64,000 nucleotides of DNA from positions 124,001 through 188,000 of the forward strand of contig JAFUSN010000004.1 in NCBI GenBank assembly GCA_017467625.1. Reading direction: 5' to 3'. The notes beneath the pieces were generated by a model, which was given only the letters and a program-made list of their open reading frames with translations, did no database searches and was not told where the DNA came from. Source of the DNA: RGIG1681 sp017467625. GTDB lineage: Bacteria; Bacillota; Clostridia; Christensenellales; UBA1242. Both the position numbers and the translations under genes were made by a program. Positions 16,613-25,544 of the stretch are shown in pieces. Numbering within the stretch: the stretch's first letter is position 1; the number at the start of each line of letters is the position of its first letter.

Positions 16613-18742
16613 ATGAGTGATTTAGAAGATCAAAATCGTAACACTAAAATTGGGCAACAAAAACGATCATTAATTAGAAATATTTTAATTTGTGTTGCAG
16701 TAATTTTAGCTATTACAGTAATTTATTTTATTGTTTCCGCTAATCAAAGAGGAACTGAGATTAGTTATACTGAATTAAAAACGCAGTATGATGGTGGAAA
16801 TATTAAAGATGCTTATTTTAATAATGGGCGTGTTCAACTTTATTATAAAAGCGGCGAGGCACACTGGTTATATTATGCAAGAAATGGAATTGAAGAACAG
16901 GAAATTTGGCATTACCTTGAGTCAAATGCTTCGAATGTAGTTAACATTCACACTGGAACAACCACTTCAATTTCAATTTTAAATATATTGTATCCAATTT
17001 TACTTATTGCAACAATAATAATTATGATTGTTATTGTTTTAAGAAATGTGCGTGGGGCTAACAACAAGAGTTTTGATTTTGTTAAAAGCAGAGCCCGAAT
17101 TTATCCAAGCAAAACCAAATTTACTGATGTTGCTGGTGCAGATGAAGAAAAACAAGAACTTGAAGATGTTGTTGACTTTTTAAAGAATCCACAAAAATAT
17201 ATTGATTTAGGGGCTAAAATTCCAAAAGGAGTGCTTTTGGTTGGACCTCCTGGAACTGGTAAAACTCTTCTTGCAAGAGCGGTTGCTGGGGAAGCAAATG
17301 TTCCATTCTTCACTATCAGTGGTTCAGATTTTATGGAACTTTTTGTTGGTGTTGGTGCATCAAGAGTTCGTGATTTATTTGAAACGGCAAAAAAAGCAAA
17401 GCCATGTATTGTGTTTATTGATGAAATTGATGCAGTTGGAAGACAGCGTGGCGCAGGTCTTGGTGGCGGAAATGATGAAAGGGAACAAACCCTTAACCAA
17501 CTTCTTGTTCAAATGGATGGATTTGAAGAAAATGAAGGGATTATTGTAATGGCAGCAACAAACCGTGTTGATATTCTTGATCCAGCGCTTTTAAGACCGG
17601 GTAGATTTGACAGAAGAATAAACATTGGAATGCCTGATATTAAAGGCAGAGAAGAAATTTTAAAAGTTCATGCTAAAAACAAACCTCTTGAAGAAGAAGT
17701 TGATCTTAAAATGATTGCAAGGATAACATCTGGCTTCACTGGGGCAGAAATTGAAAACCTTTTAAATGAAGCAGCAATTTTAACAGCTAAACGAAATGCA
17801 AAACTCATTAGTGAAGTTGATATTCAAAATGCACTTATGAAAGTTACACTTGGACCACAAAAGAAAAGTAGAGTTGTTAGTGAAAGAGATAAGTTTGATA
17901 CCGCAATTCATGAATCAGGTCATGCAATTGTAAGTAAACTTGCAAAGGAATCAACTCCTGTTCATGAAGTTTCAATTGTTGCAAGGGGCGGTGCTGGAGG
18001 CTACACGCTTTCAACTGATGAAGATGAAAATTATTATTTCAGAGAAAAATTGCTTTGTAAAATTCAAATGCTCCTCGGTGGAACCACAGCAGAAAAACTT
18101 TTTGTTGGTGACATTTCAACTGGTGCTTCAAATGACTTGAAGCGTGCAACAAATATTGCAAGAAGAATGGTTACTGAATGGGGTATGAGTGCTGAAATAG
18201 GAAAAGTTTATTATGGCAGTGATGATACTGTGTTTATTGGAAAATCTTATCAAGAAAGAATGCAATATAGCGAAAATCAAGCAGCAATTATTGATGCTGA
18301 AGTAAAGAAGATTATTGATATGTGTGCTGCTGAAACCGAAAAATTGTTAAAGAAAAATAAAGACAAACTTTTAACTATGGCAAATATACTTCTTGAAAGA
18401 GAAACAATTTATGCAGAAGAAGTTGATATGATTTTGGAAGGAAAAACAAAAGAAGAAGTTATTGCCCATATCGACAGTAAAGATAAATCAAAACCTGATG
18501 GAATTGTTTTTGAGGAAAAAAGAAAAGCAGCTAAACAGAAATCTGACCAAAATTCCGAAAAAATAGAAAAAAATATTGAAAAATCCGAAAATATACAAAA
18601 AAATGATACTAATTTCGTTGATGACCTAATTAAAACTGCAGAAAACAAAGAAAAAGCAAACGCAGCCAAAACTCAAAAAGAAAAAGAAAATGTTGCTACA
18701 GAACCTAAAAAGAGGGGTAGACCACGAAAAAACAAAGAATAA
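16613..18742 (+). CDS. ftsH: ATP-dependent membrane zinc protease FtsH
   Basis: Membrane AAA+ protease that extracts and degrades membrane and regulatory proteins. Two transmembrane helices (about 22-43 and 121-145) flank an extracytoplasmic loop. The AAA domain has Walker A GPPGTGKT (211-218), Walker B IVFIDEIDAVG and the second region of homology ATNRVDILDPALLRPGRFD. The zinc site HESGH is at 433-437. A TTG three bases upstream is also in frame, but GGAGG spacing favours the ATG at 16613. The family usually ends soon after residue 610; here a Lys/Glu/Asn-rich tail of about 90 residues follows, ending in KKRGRPRKNKE, an AT-hook-like motif. Confidence 0.97.
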   Translation: MSDLEDQNRNTKIGQQKRSLIRNILICVAVILAITVIYFIVSANQRGTEISYTELKTQYDGGNIKDAYFNNGRVQLYYKSGEAHWLYYARNGIEEQEIWHYLESNASNVVNIHTGTTTSISILNILYPILLIATIIIMIVIVLRNVRGANNKSFDFVKSRARIYPSKTKFTDVAGADEEKQELEDVVDFLKNPQKYIDLGAKIPKGVLLVGPPGTGKTLLARAVAGEANVPFFTISGSDFMELFVGVGASRVRDLFETAKKAKPCIVFIDEIDAVGRQRGAGLGGGNDEREQTLNQLLVQMDGFEENEGIIVMAATNRVDILDPALLRPGRFDRRINIGMPDIKGREEILKVHAKNKPLEEEVDLKMIARITSGFTGAEIENLLNEAAILTAKRNAKLISEVDIQNALMKVTLGPQKKSRVVSERDKFDTAIHESGHAIVSKLAKESTPVHEVSIVARGGAGGYTLSTDEDENYYFREKLLCKIQMLLGGTTAEKLFVGDISTGASNDLKRATNIARRMVTEWGMSAEIGKVYYGSDDTVFIGKSYQERMQYSENQAAIIDAEVKKIIDMCAAETEKLLKKNKDKLLTMANILLERETIYAEEVDMILEGKTKEEVIAHIDSKDKSKPDGIVFEEKRKAAKQKSDQNSEKIEKNIEKSENIQKNDTNFVDDLIKTAENKEKANAAKTQKEKENVATEPKKRGRPRKNKE

Positions 18743-18744
18743 AA

Positions 18745-18760
18745 TGTTTCACATGAAAAA
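18745..18760. promoter_or_regulatory. Degenerate parS-like sequence
   Basis: TGTTTCACATGAAAAA matches 14 of 16 positions of the parS sites near 15.5 kb. It lies in the 29-bp gap after ftsH. Binding by ParB is not certain: the central CG step is lost. Confidence 0.3.
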
Positions 18761-18771
18761 AGCAGGGTAAT

Positions 18772-19359
18772 ATGAAAAAAATATTTATTATAATTGCGAG
18801 TGTTTTCATTGTTGGAATTATGGGATTGATTGGAACGCTGGGATTTATAAAAACTAATGTTCCAATAACATATGCGATGAGCCCATATAAAATAAATGTG
18901 TTTAACCACACAACAAACCATGATTCGTATACAAGCACTGATGGTGAGTACCAAAAACTTTTAGATGAAATAAATAATATAACAAATTTGTCAATGCTCA
19001 CAAGACTTGTTAATAATGAAAAAATAGATAAAAAAGTTGAACAAGATATTGATGGAACATATTCAAAATGGAGTTTGGATATGAACAGCAACGGATATGC
19101 TGTTGAACTTCTGTTTGTAGGAGGGGGACAGGATGCTGTTGTTGAAGCCAACGGAAATACGAGAGTTATTACATATTTAGGGCTTATGTATGTTTTTCCT
19201 AAAAAAGCAGACTATGAAAAAATTATTGTATATTATTCAACAACCAATAATGAATATGGAGAGGAAAAATCAACAAGTTATAAATCATGTGAACCATTAG
19301 TCATTTATGGTAATACAAACGCAATAATTGATTTAATTGAAAAAATAAAAGAGGCGTAA
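18772..19359 (+). CDS. Small membrane-anchored protein of unknown function
   Basis: 195 residues. The N-terminal hydrophobic helix (FIIIASVFIVGIMGLIGTLG) looks like an uncleaved anchor; the remaining 165 residues would be outside and are mixed alpha/beta in composition, with a GGGQDAVVEANGN turn. No family recognised. It follows ftsH by 29 bases with its own AGGG site and shares its direction, so it may be co-transcribed; it could be a client or regulator of FtsH (speculation). Confidence 0.6.
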   Translation: MKKIFIIIASVFIVGIMGLIGTLGFIKTNVPITYAMSPYKINVFNHTTNHDSYTSTDGEYQKLLDEINNITNLSMLTRLVNNEKIDKKVEQDIDGTYSKWSLDMNSNGYAVELLFVGGGQDAVVEANGNTRVITYLGLMYVFPKKADYEKIIVYYSTTNNEYGEEKSTSYKSCEPLVIYGNTNAIIDLIEKIKEA

Positions 19360-19375
19360 ACCTCTTTTATTTTTA
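19345..19375 (+). terminator. Terminator after the ftsH-linked gene
   Basis: AAAAGAGG and CCTCTTTT arms with a six-base loop that contains the stop codon; followed by T-rich sequence. Confidence 0.8.
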
Positions 19376-19433
19376 TATATTTATATTTAAATTGTATAAA
19401 ATTCAAATATTTATTCAAAAATATACATTTTAG

Positions 19434-20531
19434 TTAAACATTAAACTTAAAAAGCATAACATCTCCGTCTTGAACAACATAATCTTTTCCTTCACTGCGA
19501 ACCTTTCCGGCTTCTTTTGCTGCATTACAACTTCCATAGTGAACTAAATTTTCATATGAAACAACATCAGCTTTAATAAAACCTCTTTCAAAATCGGAGT
19601 GTATTTTTCCAGCTGCACCAGGTGCCTTTGTTCCTTTAATAATTGTCCATGCTCTAACTTCCTTTTCGCCAGCTGTTAAATATGAAATTTGTCCAAGTGT
19701 TTCATATCCAAGTTTAATAATTTTTTCAAGACCGCTTGACGACAATCCTAAATCTTCAAGAAACATTTGTTTTTCATCATCTTCAAGTTCTGAAAGTTCT
19801 TGTTCAATTTTTGCGCAAATAACTAACACTTTTGAATTTTCTTTTTCAGCATATTGTTTAACTTGGGTTACATACTCAATTGTGTTTTCATCTTTGGCAA
19901 TATCTTTTTCAGAAATATTGCAAGCGTAAATGACTGGTTTTGTTGTGAGCAAAAAGTATCCCTCTGCAAGTTTCTTCTCGTCTTCTGTTTCAATTACAAG
20001 TCTTGCGGGTTTTCCTTCATTTAAAACGTCATTCATCTTTTTAAGAAGGTTAAGTTCAGCTAAAGCTTCTTTGTTTCCTTGTTTATACATTTTTTCTGTT
20101 TTTGCAAGTTTGTTTGAAACAGTTTCAAGGTCAGCAAGTGCAAGCTCCGTGTTAATTGTTTCTATGTCACGAATTGGATTGATGCTTCCGTCAACATGGG
20201 TAATATTTCCATCGTCAAAACAACGAACCACATGAACAATCGCATCGCATTCACGAATTGCACCCAAAAATTTATTTCCCAAGCCTTCGCCGCGAGATGC
20301 CCCACGAACCAGACCAGCAATATCAACAAATTTTAAAATTGCAGGTGTAATTTTTTTGGTGTTATACATCTTTCCTAAAACATTGAGTCTTTCGTCTGGC
20401 ACGGGAACAATTCCTTCGTTTGGTTCAATTGTGCAAAATGGATAATTTGCAACATCTGCACCAGCCTTTGTTATAGCGTTAAAAAGTGTACTTTTTCCAA
20501 CATTTGGAAGTCCAACAACTCCAAGTTCCAT
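19434..20531 (-). CDS. ychF: Redox-sensitive ATPase/GTPase YchF (Obg family)
   Basis: Universally conserved P-loop NTPase that prefers ATP and associates with ribosomes (family knowledge). 365 residues, the expected size. The P-loop GLPNVGKST starts at residue 7; the G2/G3 region includes NYPFCTIEPNEGIV and DIAGLVRGASRGEGLGN. The G4-like motif is YACNISEKD, consistent with the altered specificity of the family. The C-terminal TGS-like domain carries RAWTIIKGTKAPGAAGKIHS and ends with VQDGDVMLFKFNV. TTAGGAGATTG precedes the ATG. Single-gene unit. Confidence 0.97.
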   Translation of the reverse strand: MELGVVGLPNVGKSTLFNAITKAGADVANYPFCTIEPNEGIVPVPDERLNVLGKMYNTKKITPAILKFVDIAGLVRGASRGEGLGNKFLGAIRECDAIVHVVRCFDDGNITHVDGSINPIRDIETINTELALADLETVSNKLAKTEKMYKQGNKEALAELNLLKKMNDVLNEGKPARLVIETEDEKKLAEGYFLLTTKPVIYACNISEKDIAKDENTIEYVTQVKQYAEKENSKVLVICAKIEQELSELEDDEKQMFLEDLGLSSSGLEKIIKLGYETLGQISYLTAGEKEVRAWTIIKGTKAPGAAGKIHSDFERGFIKADVVSYENLVHYGSCNAAKEAGKVRSEGKDYVVQDGDVMLFKFNV

Positions 20532-20612
20532 ATCAATCTCCTAAACTAATTTATTTACGCTATGATTATACAACAATTGCCAAAAAAAATAAAGCATAAA
20601 AGAATAGTTTAG

Positions 20613-20641
20613 TTGGAGTTTGCATAATGTTGTTGTATAAT
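20613..20641 (+). promoter_or_regulatory. Probable promoter of uppP
   Basis: TATAAT at 20636-20641 with a weak -35 TTGGAG 17 bp upstream, 23 bases before the uppP start codon. Confidence 0.5.
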
Positions 20642-20664
20642 AAAACAAGATAAAGGGAATAAAA

Positions 20665-21468
20665 ATGAGCTTTTGGATTTTGTGTTTACTATGTGTTGTT
20701 CAAGGATTGACCGAATTTTTGCCTGTTTCAAGTAGTGGGCATCTTCTTTTAATTGAACAAATTTTTGGCATTGAAAACAACTTGCTTTTGCTGAATTTGT
20801 TTTTACACATTGCAACATTAGTTGCTGTTGTATTTGTTTTTAGAAAAAAAGTTTGGGAGCTTATAAAAAAGCCACTCCAACCATTAACATATAAATTAGT
20901 TTTATCAACCGTGTTCACAGTGGCCTTGGCACTTTGCTATGAATTATTTGATTTGGAAAAGTATGTAAATGGTTACTATGGTTTTTGTTTTTTAATTACA
21001 GCCATTTTACTTCTTGTAACGTTTTTACATGAAAAACACATGAAAAATACACAAAAAATATCAATAAATGCAAAAAATATTACTATAAAAGATTCTATTT
21101 TTGTTGGAATTGTTCAAGGATTTGCAGTTCTTCCAGGAATTTCTAGGTCTGGAAGCACAATTTCAACAATGATGCTTCTTGGCAAAGATGAAGACACCAG
21201 TGCTGAATATAGTTTTCTTTTAAGTATTCCGGTTATAATTGGTGGATTTGTTTTTGAACTTGTTAAAGTTTTAAAAACTGGATCAGCTCCAACATTTAAC
21301 GGAACAAATATTCTAATGTATATATTTGCGTTTGTGTTGACATTTATTGTGGCGCTTATTTCGCTTAAATTAACTCTTAAACTTTTAAAGAAAAATAAGT
21401 TTGTTTACTTTTCAATATATCTATTCGCACTTGCAGTTGCAGTAATAATATTTAATTTTATTCATTAA
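20665..21468 (+). CDS. uppP: Undecaprenyl-diphosphatase (BacA type)
   Basis: Integral membrane phosphatase that recycles the undecaprenyl carrier used for peptidoglycan and surface polysaccharides and gives bacitracin tolerance. 267 residues. Signature one is QGLTEFLPVSSSGHLLL near residues 13-29, and the second is PGISRSGSTI near 160, the conserved catalytic motifs. About eight membrane helices. AAAGGGAAT precedes the ATG. In this window it would serve the polysaccharide genes between 29.8 and 49.5 kb (inference). Confidence 0.96.
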   Translation: MSFWILCLLCVVQGLTEFLPVSSSGHLLLIEQIFGIENNLLLLNLFLHIATLVAVVFVFRKKVWELIKKPLQPLTYKLVLSTVFTVALALCYELFDLEKYVNGYYGFCFLITAILLLVTFLHEKHMKNTQKISINAKNITIKDSIFVGIVQGFAVLPGISRSGSTISTMMLLGKDEDTSAEYSFLLSIPVIIGGFVFELVKVLKTGSAPTFNGTNILMYIFAFVLTFIVALISLKLTLKLLKKNKFVYFSIYLFALAVAVIIFNFIH

Positions 21469-21496
21469 AAAAGTCCATGATGTCATGGACTTTTTT
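21466..21496. terminator. Bidirectional terminator of uppP and the 27-aa peptide gene
   Basis: A near-perfect 13-bp stem, AAAAAGTCCATGA with TCATGGACTTTTT, flanked by A and T tracts on both sides. It ends one base before the stop of the small minus-strand ORF. Confidence 0.85.
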
Positions 21497-21497
21497 A

Positions 21498-21581
21498 TTA
21501 TCTAGCACAACATTTTGAGTTATCGCATTTTTTTGAACTTTTTGCAGTTGTTGCTTTTGCAGTTGTCTTTTTTGTTTTCAT
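21498..21581 (-). CDS. 27-residue basic, Cys-containing peptide
   Basis: A 27-codon ORF with a strong ribosome-binding site (AAAAGGAGAAATTT before ATG) and a strong terminator immediately after its stop. It encodes a Lys/Thr/Ala-rich N-terminal half (KTKKTTAKATTAK) and a C-terminal CDNSKCCAR with three cysteines. The composition resembles histone-tail-like basic peptides; the cysteines could bind metal. It is the last 3' gene after the orphan ABC membrane domain, which lies 59 bases upstream. No family can be named, but the flanking signals support a real gene. Confidence 0.6.
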   Translation of the reverse strand: MKTKKTTAKATTAKSSKKCDNSKCCAR

Positions 21582-21639
21582 AAATTTCTCCTTTTTAGTT
21601 TATACTTATAGATTGTGCTTATGTGACAAATTTATACAC

Positions 21640-22587
21640 TCAACTTTCTTTTTTTAGAGAAACTTTGGATAGTTTATCAAATTCCAAATTTTGAAATTCA
21701 ATTAAATTGTTTCTCATGTCGGGCACATTGCTAAATAATGTTAAAAATTCCAGTAAACTTTTGGTTACAGCAGTAACATAGGGATAATAAATTAAATAAG
21801 ATGCTAGTGATAAAAATGTGTTACTTACGAGATTAACTAAATAAATTCCAAAACCAAAAGCGATTCCAGACATAATTAAAAAAGAGAGTTTTGAAGTTAA
21901 AATTGTGAATATACTAATTTTTTTATTTATTTTTAATAAATTTTCAATATTTTTTGCATATTTTTCTTGCTCTTTACTAGTTATAATGTGATTATGATTT
22001 GATTTTAGTGTATTTAAAAAATTTGAAAACAAACCTTCTTCATTTATTAAATTGGATTTTAGTTTTTTAGTTTTTTCACTAAAGTATGACAAAATCAAAA
22101 AGAGGATAATAGTTATTGGAATTAATAAAATTAAAAACAAAACGTTCTCAATTGAAAGAATAATTAAAAGTGTTGCAGATTTGACTCCGTGGCACAATTT
22201 ATAAATAAATGATTCATTAAATGAAACGAGTGTGTTGATTTTTTCTGTTAAAAATTCAACGGTTGAATTATTAATAGTTTCATTAATATTAAAGGCAAGT
22301 TTTGTTAAACGAATATAAAAAACTTTGGAAATTTTGCGTGAAATAAATTTATATAAAATAAAAAATATAGTTTCCAAAAGGTCACATAAAAAAACATACA
22401 ACAAATTTAATTTTGCCTGCTTAAAATCATAAATTGTGAGTGAAGAAATAACTCTTGCGGCAAAAATAGGTGAAAAAATTGAAAGTACTGTTGGAACTAA
22501 AATTAAAAAAACTAAAAATATGCACGGTAAAATTTTTAAGTGTGCAAATTTATAGTATGAATGAATTGCTTTTAAATTTTTAAACAT
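21640..22587 (-). CDS. Orphan ABC-exporter membrane domain lacking an ATPase
   Basis: 315 residues, mostly hydrophobic, with about six helices (around 18-40, 55-78, 133-165, 230-255 and others) in the layout of a type IV ABC-exporter membrane domain, including a coupling-helix-like region and a final linker. The protein stops where the ATP-binding domain should begin, and no ATPase frame follows: the next bases encode the 27-aa peptide. It is either a truncated remnant, a domain that borrows an ATPase, or a divergent membrane protein. No Shine-Dalgarno of good strength precedes the ATG. The sequence is richer in Ile, Leu, Phe, Asn and Lys than most neighbours. Confidence 0.6.
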   Translation of the reverse strand: MFKNLKAIHSYYKFAHLKILPCIFLVFLILVPTVLSIFSPIFAARVISSLTIYDFKQAKLNLLYVFLCDLLETIFFILYKFISRKISKVFYIRLTKLAFNINETINNSTVEFLTEKINTLVSFNESFIYKLCHGVKSATLLIILSIENVLFLILLIPITIILFLILSYFSEKTKKLKSNLINEEGLFSNFLNTLKSNHNHIITSKEQEKYAKNIENLLKINKKISIFTILTSKLSFLIMSGIAFGFGIYLVNLVSNTFLSLASYLIYYPYVTAVTKSLLEFLTLFSNVPDMRNNLIEFQNLEFDKLSKVSLKKES

Positions 22588-22687
22588 AGTGATTAAAGTT
22601 ACCTAAAAATATTGTAAAATCAATATTTTTCATTTATAATGAAATTGTTGACAGAAATCTTTATTTTAATTCTTCAAGGGGAAAAAT

Positions 22688-23176
22688 ATGAAAAATAATC
22701 AAAAGAAACAAATATTTAATAAATGGGACAAAAGATTTATGGATTTAGCCAAGCTTGTTTCAACGTGGAGCACATGTGTGAGAAGTGGAAGGCAAGTTGG
22801 ATCTGTAATCGTTCAAGATAAAAGAATTATTGCAACAGGGTATAATGGTGCGCCCAGTGGCGTTACAAGTTGTTTAGAAAGAGGAGAGTGCTTGCGAGAT
22901 AAGCTTGGAATTCCAAGTGGGACAAGACAAGAAGTTTGTTATGCAACCCACGCTGAGCAAAATGCGCTTGTTCAAGCTGCAAAACTTGGAATTTCAACCA
23001 ACGGTGCAACAATTTATGTAACCCATCAACCATGCACAATTTGCACCAAACTTTTAATTAATGCTGGAATAAAGAGAATTGTTTACGGATATAATTATCC
23101 AGATGAGTTTAGTTTAAATTTATTAAAAGAAGCAGGCATTGAAATTGAGTGTATTCCATATTCTGAAGGAGAATAA
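22688..23176 (+). CDS. dCMP deaminase (ComEB-like)
   Basis: Zinc deaminase converting dCMP to dUMP for dTMP synthesis. 162 residues. Active-site motifs: HAEQNA (zinc His and proton-shuttle Glu) and PCTIC (zinc cysteines). RQVGSVIVQDKRIIATGYNG and a cysteine-containing insert (SCLERGECLRD) are typical of the ComE operon protein 2 subgroup, which binds a second zinc. AAGGGG precedes the start. The comEA/comEC genes are not adjacent. It is followed after 3 bases by the large CvpA-like gene, so the two are probably an operon. Confidence 0.92.
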   Translation: MKNNQKKQIFNKWDKRFMDLAKLVSTWSTCVRSGRQVGSVIVQDKRIIATGYNGAPSGVTSCLERGECLRDKLGIPSGTRQEVCYATHAEQNALVQAAKLGISTNGATIYVTHQPCTICTKLLINAGIKRIVYGYNYPDEFSLNLLKEAGIEIECIPYSEGE

Positions 23177-23179
23177 TTT

Positions 23180-25450
23180 ATGGAAATAATGAGTATTGTT
23201 ACTATTGTTGCTGGTGTGATTTTGTTACTTGGTTTGCTTTTAGGCTTGGTTAGAGGTTGGAAAAAATCACTAGCGAAAACATTGATTTTAATTGTGAATA
23301 TTGTTCTTTCAATTGTGTTTGCACCGATTCTTGGATCTGCACTAGTTGGAAAATTTACAAATGGAACAACGGTTCAAGTTGCTTCATTTAGGGTGGATTT
23401 TTTAGAGATAATTAAATCAATTGTCGGAGAAAGTGGTGCAAGTGATTTATCTGCCGCCACTGAAACAACACAAAATCTTGCAAGAGCATTAATGAATTTG
23501 GCTGTTAATATTGCTGCATTTTTAATTCTGTTTATTTTTATTGGAATTATTGCAACAATAATTTATTGGATTGCGAGTGCCGCAGTGAAATCATCACAAA
23601 AGAAAAATGGGACACTTAAAGAAAAAGGAATTGGCAATCGTGCAATTGGTGGTGGAATTGGACTTATTGGTGGACTTGTGTTTTTATTTGCTTTGTTTAT
23701 TCCGGTTTTTGGAGTGATGAATATTTGTGATAAACTTATTGAAGAGGAAACAACAAACGAGTCAGCTTCAGCTTATGCAATTACCGCACCATTAAACACC
23801 ATTGCTGCAAAACATTATTACACAGAAAATGAAAAAATTGGTAAAGTTGAAACATACGTTGAAAAATATGCCGAATTTAAAGAAAAGTATAATAAATCAA
23901 TTGTGGGGTCAGTTTTTAATTTTACTAAAATCAACAAAGTTGGTGAACTTTCATTTGAGAGGCTAACAAATGTTAAATCAGGAAATTTAACATTGGATTT
24001 TAAAAACGAAATTGTGTCAGCAATTAGAACCTATAATGCATTTAAAAATACATTCATTGAAAACACTTTTGATGTAACAAATAATAATTCAATTGATGGT
24101 GCATTAACCATTTATAAAGAGGCTGTTAAATCTGAAACCATTAGGCAATATGTCATTGATTTAGTTCCAACGCTTTGTGCAAGATGGTCAAACGGTGAAT
24201 CCTTTATGGGAATTAATTTACCGGTTGATAATAAATATAAAGACTTAGTTATTTCAATTTTAAATGTTTTTAATGTAAGCCAAATTGAAATAATTAACAA
24301 CAATGTTGAAGTTATTGGAAAAACCATAAAGAAAATAAATGATCCATATCAAATTATTAAAAAAGTTAAAAACGGCGAAAATATTGTTGATGTTTTGACA
24401 GATTGTGATGGTGCAGTTAAAGACATTATTATTGAATTGTCAAAATCACAAGAATTTAGAAGAGCAATCCCAATAACATTAAATAATGTCATGGAACTTG
24501 TTTATGAAATTATTCTTGAGAATGAAATTGAATTTACTTCCACTTTGACAAATGAAGAAATTGATAAGTTAAATTGGGAAGGAGAAGCAACAAAAATTCA
24601 AAACATTATCACTAATTTCCTTAATATTTATAATTCATATGTTGGTGGAGCCAGCGATGCCACAAATCTTGCAGATAAACTTGAAAATATAGGTGATATT
24701 ATTGACAGTGCAAGAACATCAAAACTCTTGGGGCCAACGCTCAAAGTTGTTATTAGAGATTATTTAACATCAAACAAACTTGGACTTGATGAAAACACAA
24801 GAAATAAAATTGAAGAGTATATAAACAATAACTGGGAAACCGAGGATTATAGCTTTAAAGAGGTGTTTAAAACAATTCAAGAAACAATTAATGTTGTAAC
24901 AGAAATTGTTAACGAAGTTAATAATATTTCTCTTGAAAGTCTTGAAACAATTATTGTAAAAATCACTGAAAACGAAACCGTGAAAAATACAATTAAAGAT
25001 TTGATTATTGGCGAAGACGGAATTATTAAACAGGTTGTTGGGGAAGATTCTTCAAATTCACAATCAATTGAAGTTATGACAGATTTACTTGAAACATTTA
25101 TTGATAATTCAACTGCTGAAACTGTTCATAATGATATACTTGCAGCCAGTGAAATTGTTAACGTTGTTTCAAATTCACTTGCAAATGAAAACCATATAAC
25201 TTTAAATGGTGAAACCAATGAAGAAAAACAACAATCAGCAGATGACCTTGTTGATAAAATTGTTAACTCAAATGCAATTATGATGCTTCTTGAAACGGCA
25301 GAGTCAAGCTCAGATTCAGCATTAAATGAAATTATTGGAAATCTTGACGGTGAAGTTTCATTTATTAAAGACAGCATCTCAAATTTAGATGAAGCAGATC
25401 CAGACATGGCTGCAAAAAAAGCAGTGCTTGAGTCACTATTCAATCTTTAA
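23180..25450 (+). CDS. Giant CvpA-like membrane protein
   Basis: 756 residues. The first about 180 residues contain four hydrophobic helices with the CvpA-like GLLLGLVRGWKKSLAK turn and a later GIGNRAIGGGIGLIGGLV. The following about 570 residues are hydrophilic and predicted helical, rich in Asn, Glu, Ile and Thr, with recurrent ETIxxVxxIVxE-type segments, probably extracytoplasmic. Known CvpA proteins are about 160-250 residues, so this is a fusion or a strongly extended form. GAAGGAG precedes the ATG. Role unknown. Confidence 0.65.
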   Translation: MEIMSIVTIVAGVILLLGLLLGLVRGWKKSLAKTLILIVNIVLSIVFAPILGSALVGKFTNGTTVQVASFRVDFLEIIKSIVGESGASDLSAATETTQNLARALMNLAVNIAAFLILFIFIGIIATIIYWIASAAVKSSQKKNGTLKEKGIGNRAIGGGIGLIGGLVFLFALFIPVFGVMNICDKLIEEETTNESASAYAITAPLNTIAAKHYYTENEKIGKVETYVEKYAEFKEKYNKSIVGSVFNFTKINKVGELSFERLTNVKSGNLTLDFKNEIVSAIRTYNAFKNTFIENTFDVTNNNSIDGALTIYKEAVKSETIRQYVIDLVPTLCARWSNGESFMGINLPVDNKYKDLVISILNVFNVSQIEIINNNVEVIGKTIKKINDPYQIIKKVKNGENIVDVLTDCDGAVKDIIIELSKSQEFRRAIPITLNNVMELVYEIILENEIEFTSTLTNEEIDKLNWEGEATKIQNIITNFLNIYNSYVGGASDATNLADKLENIGDIIDSARTSKLLGPTLKVVIRDYLTSNKLGLDENTRNKIEEYINNNWETEDYSFKEVFKTIQETINVVTEIVNEVNNISLESLETIIVKITENETVKNTIKDLIIGEDGIIKQVVGEDSSNSQSIEVMTDLLETFIDNSTAETVHNDILAASEIVNVVSNSLANENHITLNGETNEEKQQSADDLVDKIVNSNAIMMLLETAESSSDSALNEIIGNLDGEVSFIKDSISNLDEADPDMAAKKAVLESLFNL

Positions 25451-25452
25451 AT

Positions 25453-25484
25453 AAAAAGCGTGGAAGTGTTCCACGCTTTTTTCT
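25453..25484 (+). terminator. Terminator of the CvpA-like operon
   Basis: Perfect 13-bp stem (AAAAAGCGTGGAA with its complement) around a GTG loop, followed by T residues. Confidence 0.9.
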
Positions 25485-25544
25485 TTTAAAAAAAGTATAC
25501 AAAAATAATCCTTTTATGATAATATACTTATGTAAGAGGATATT

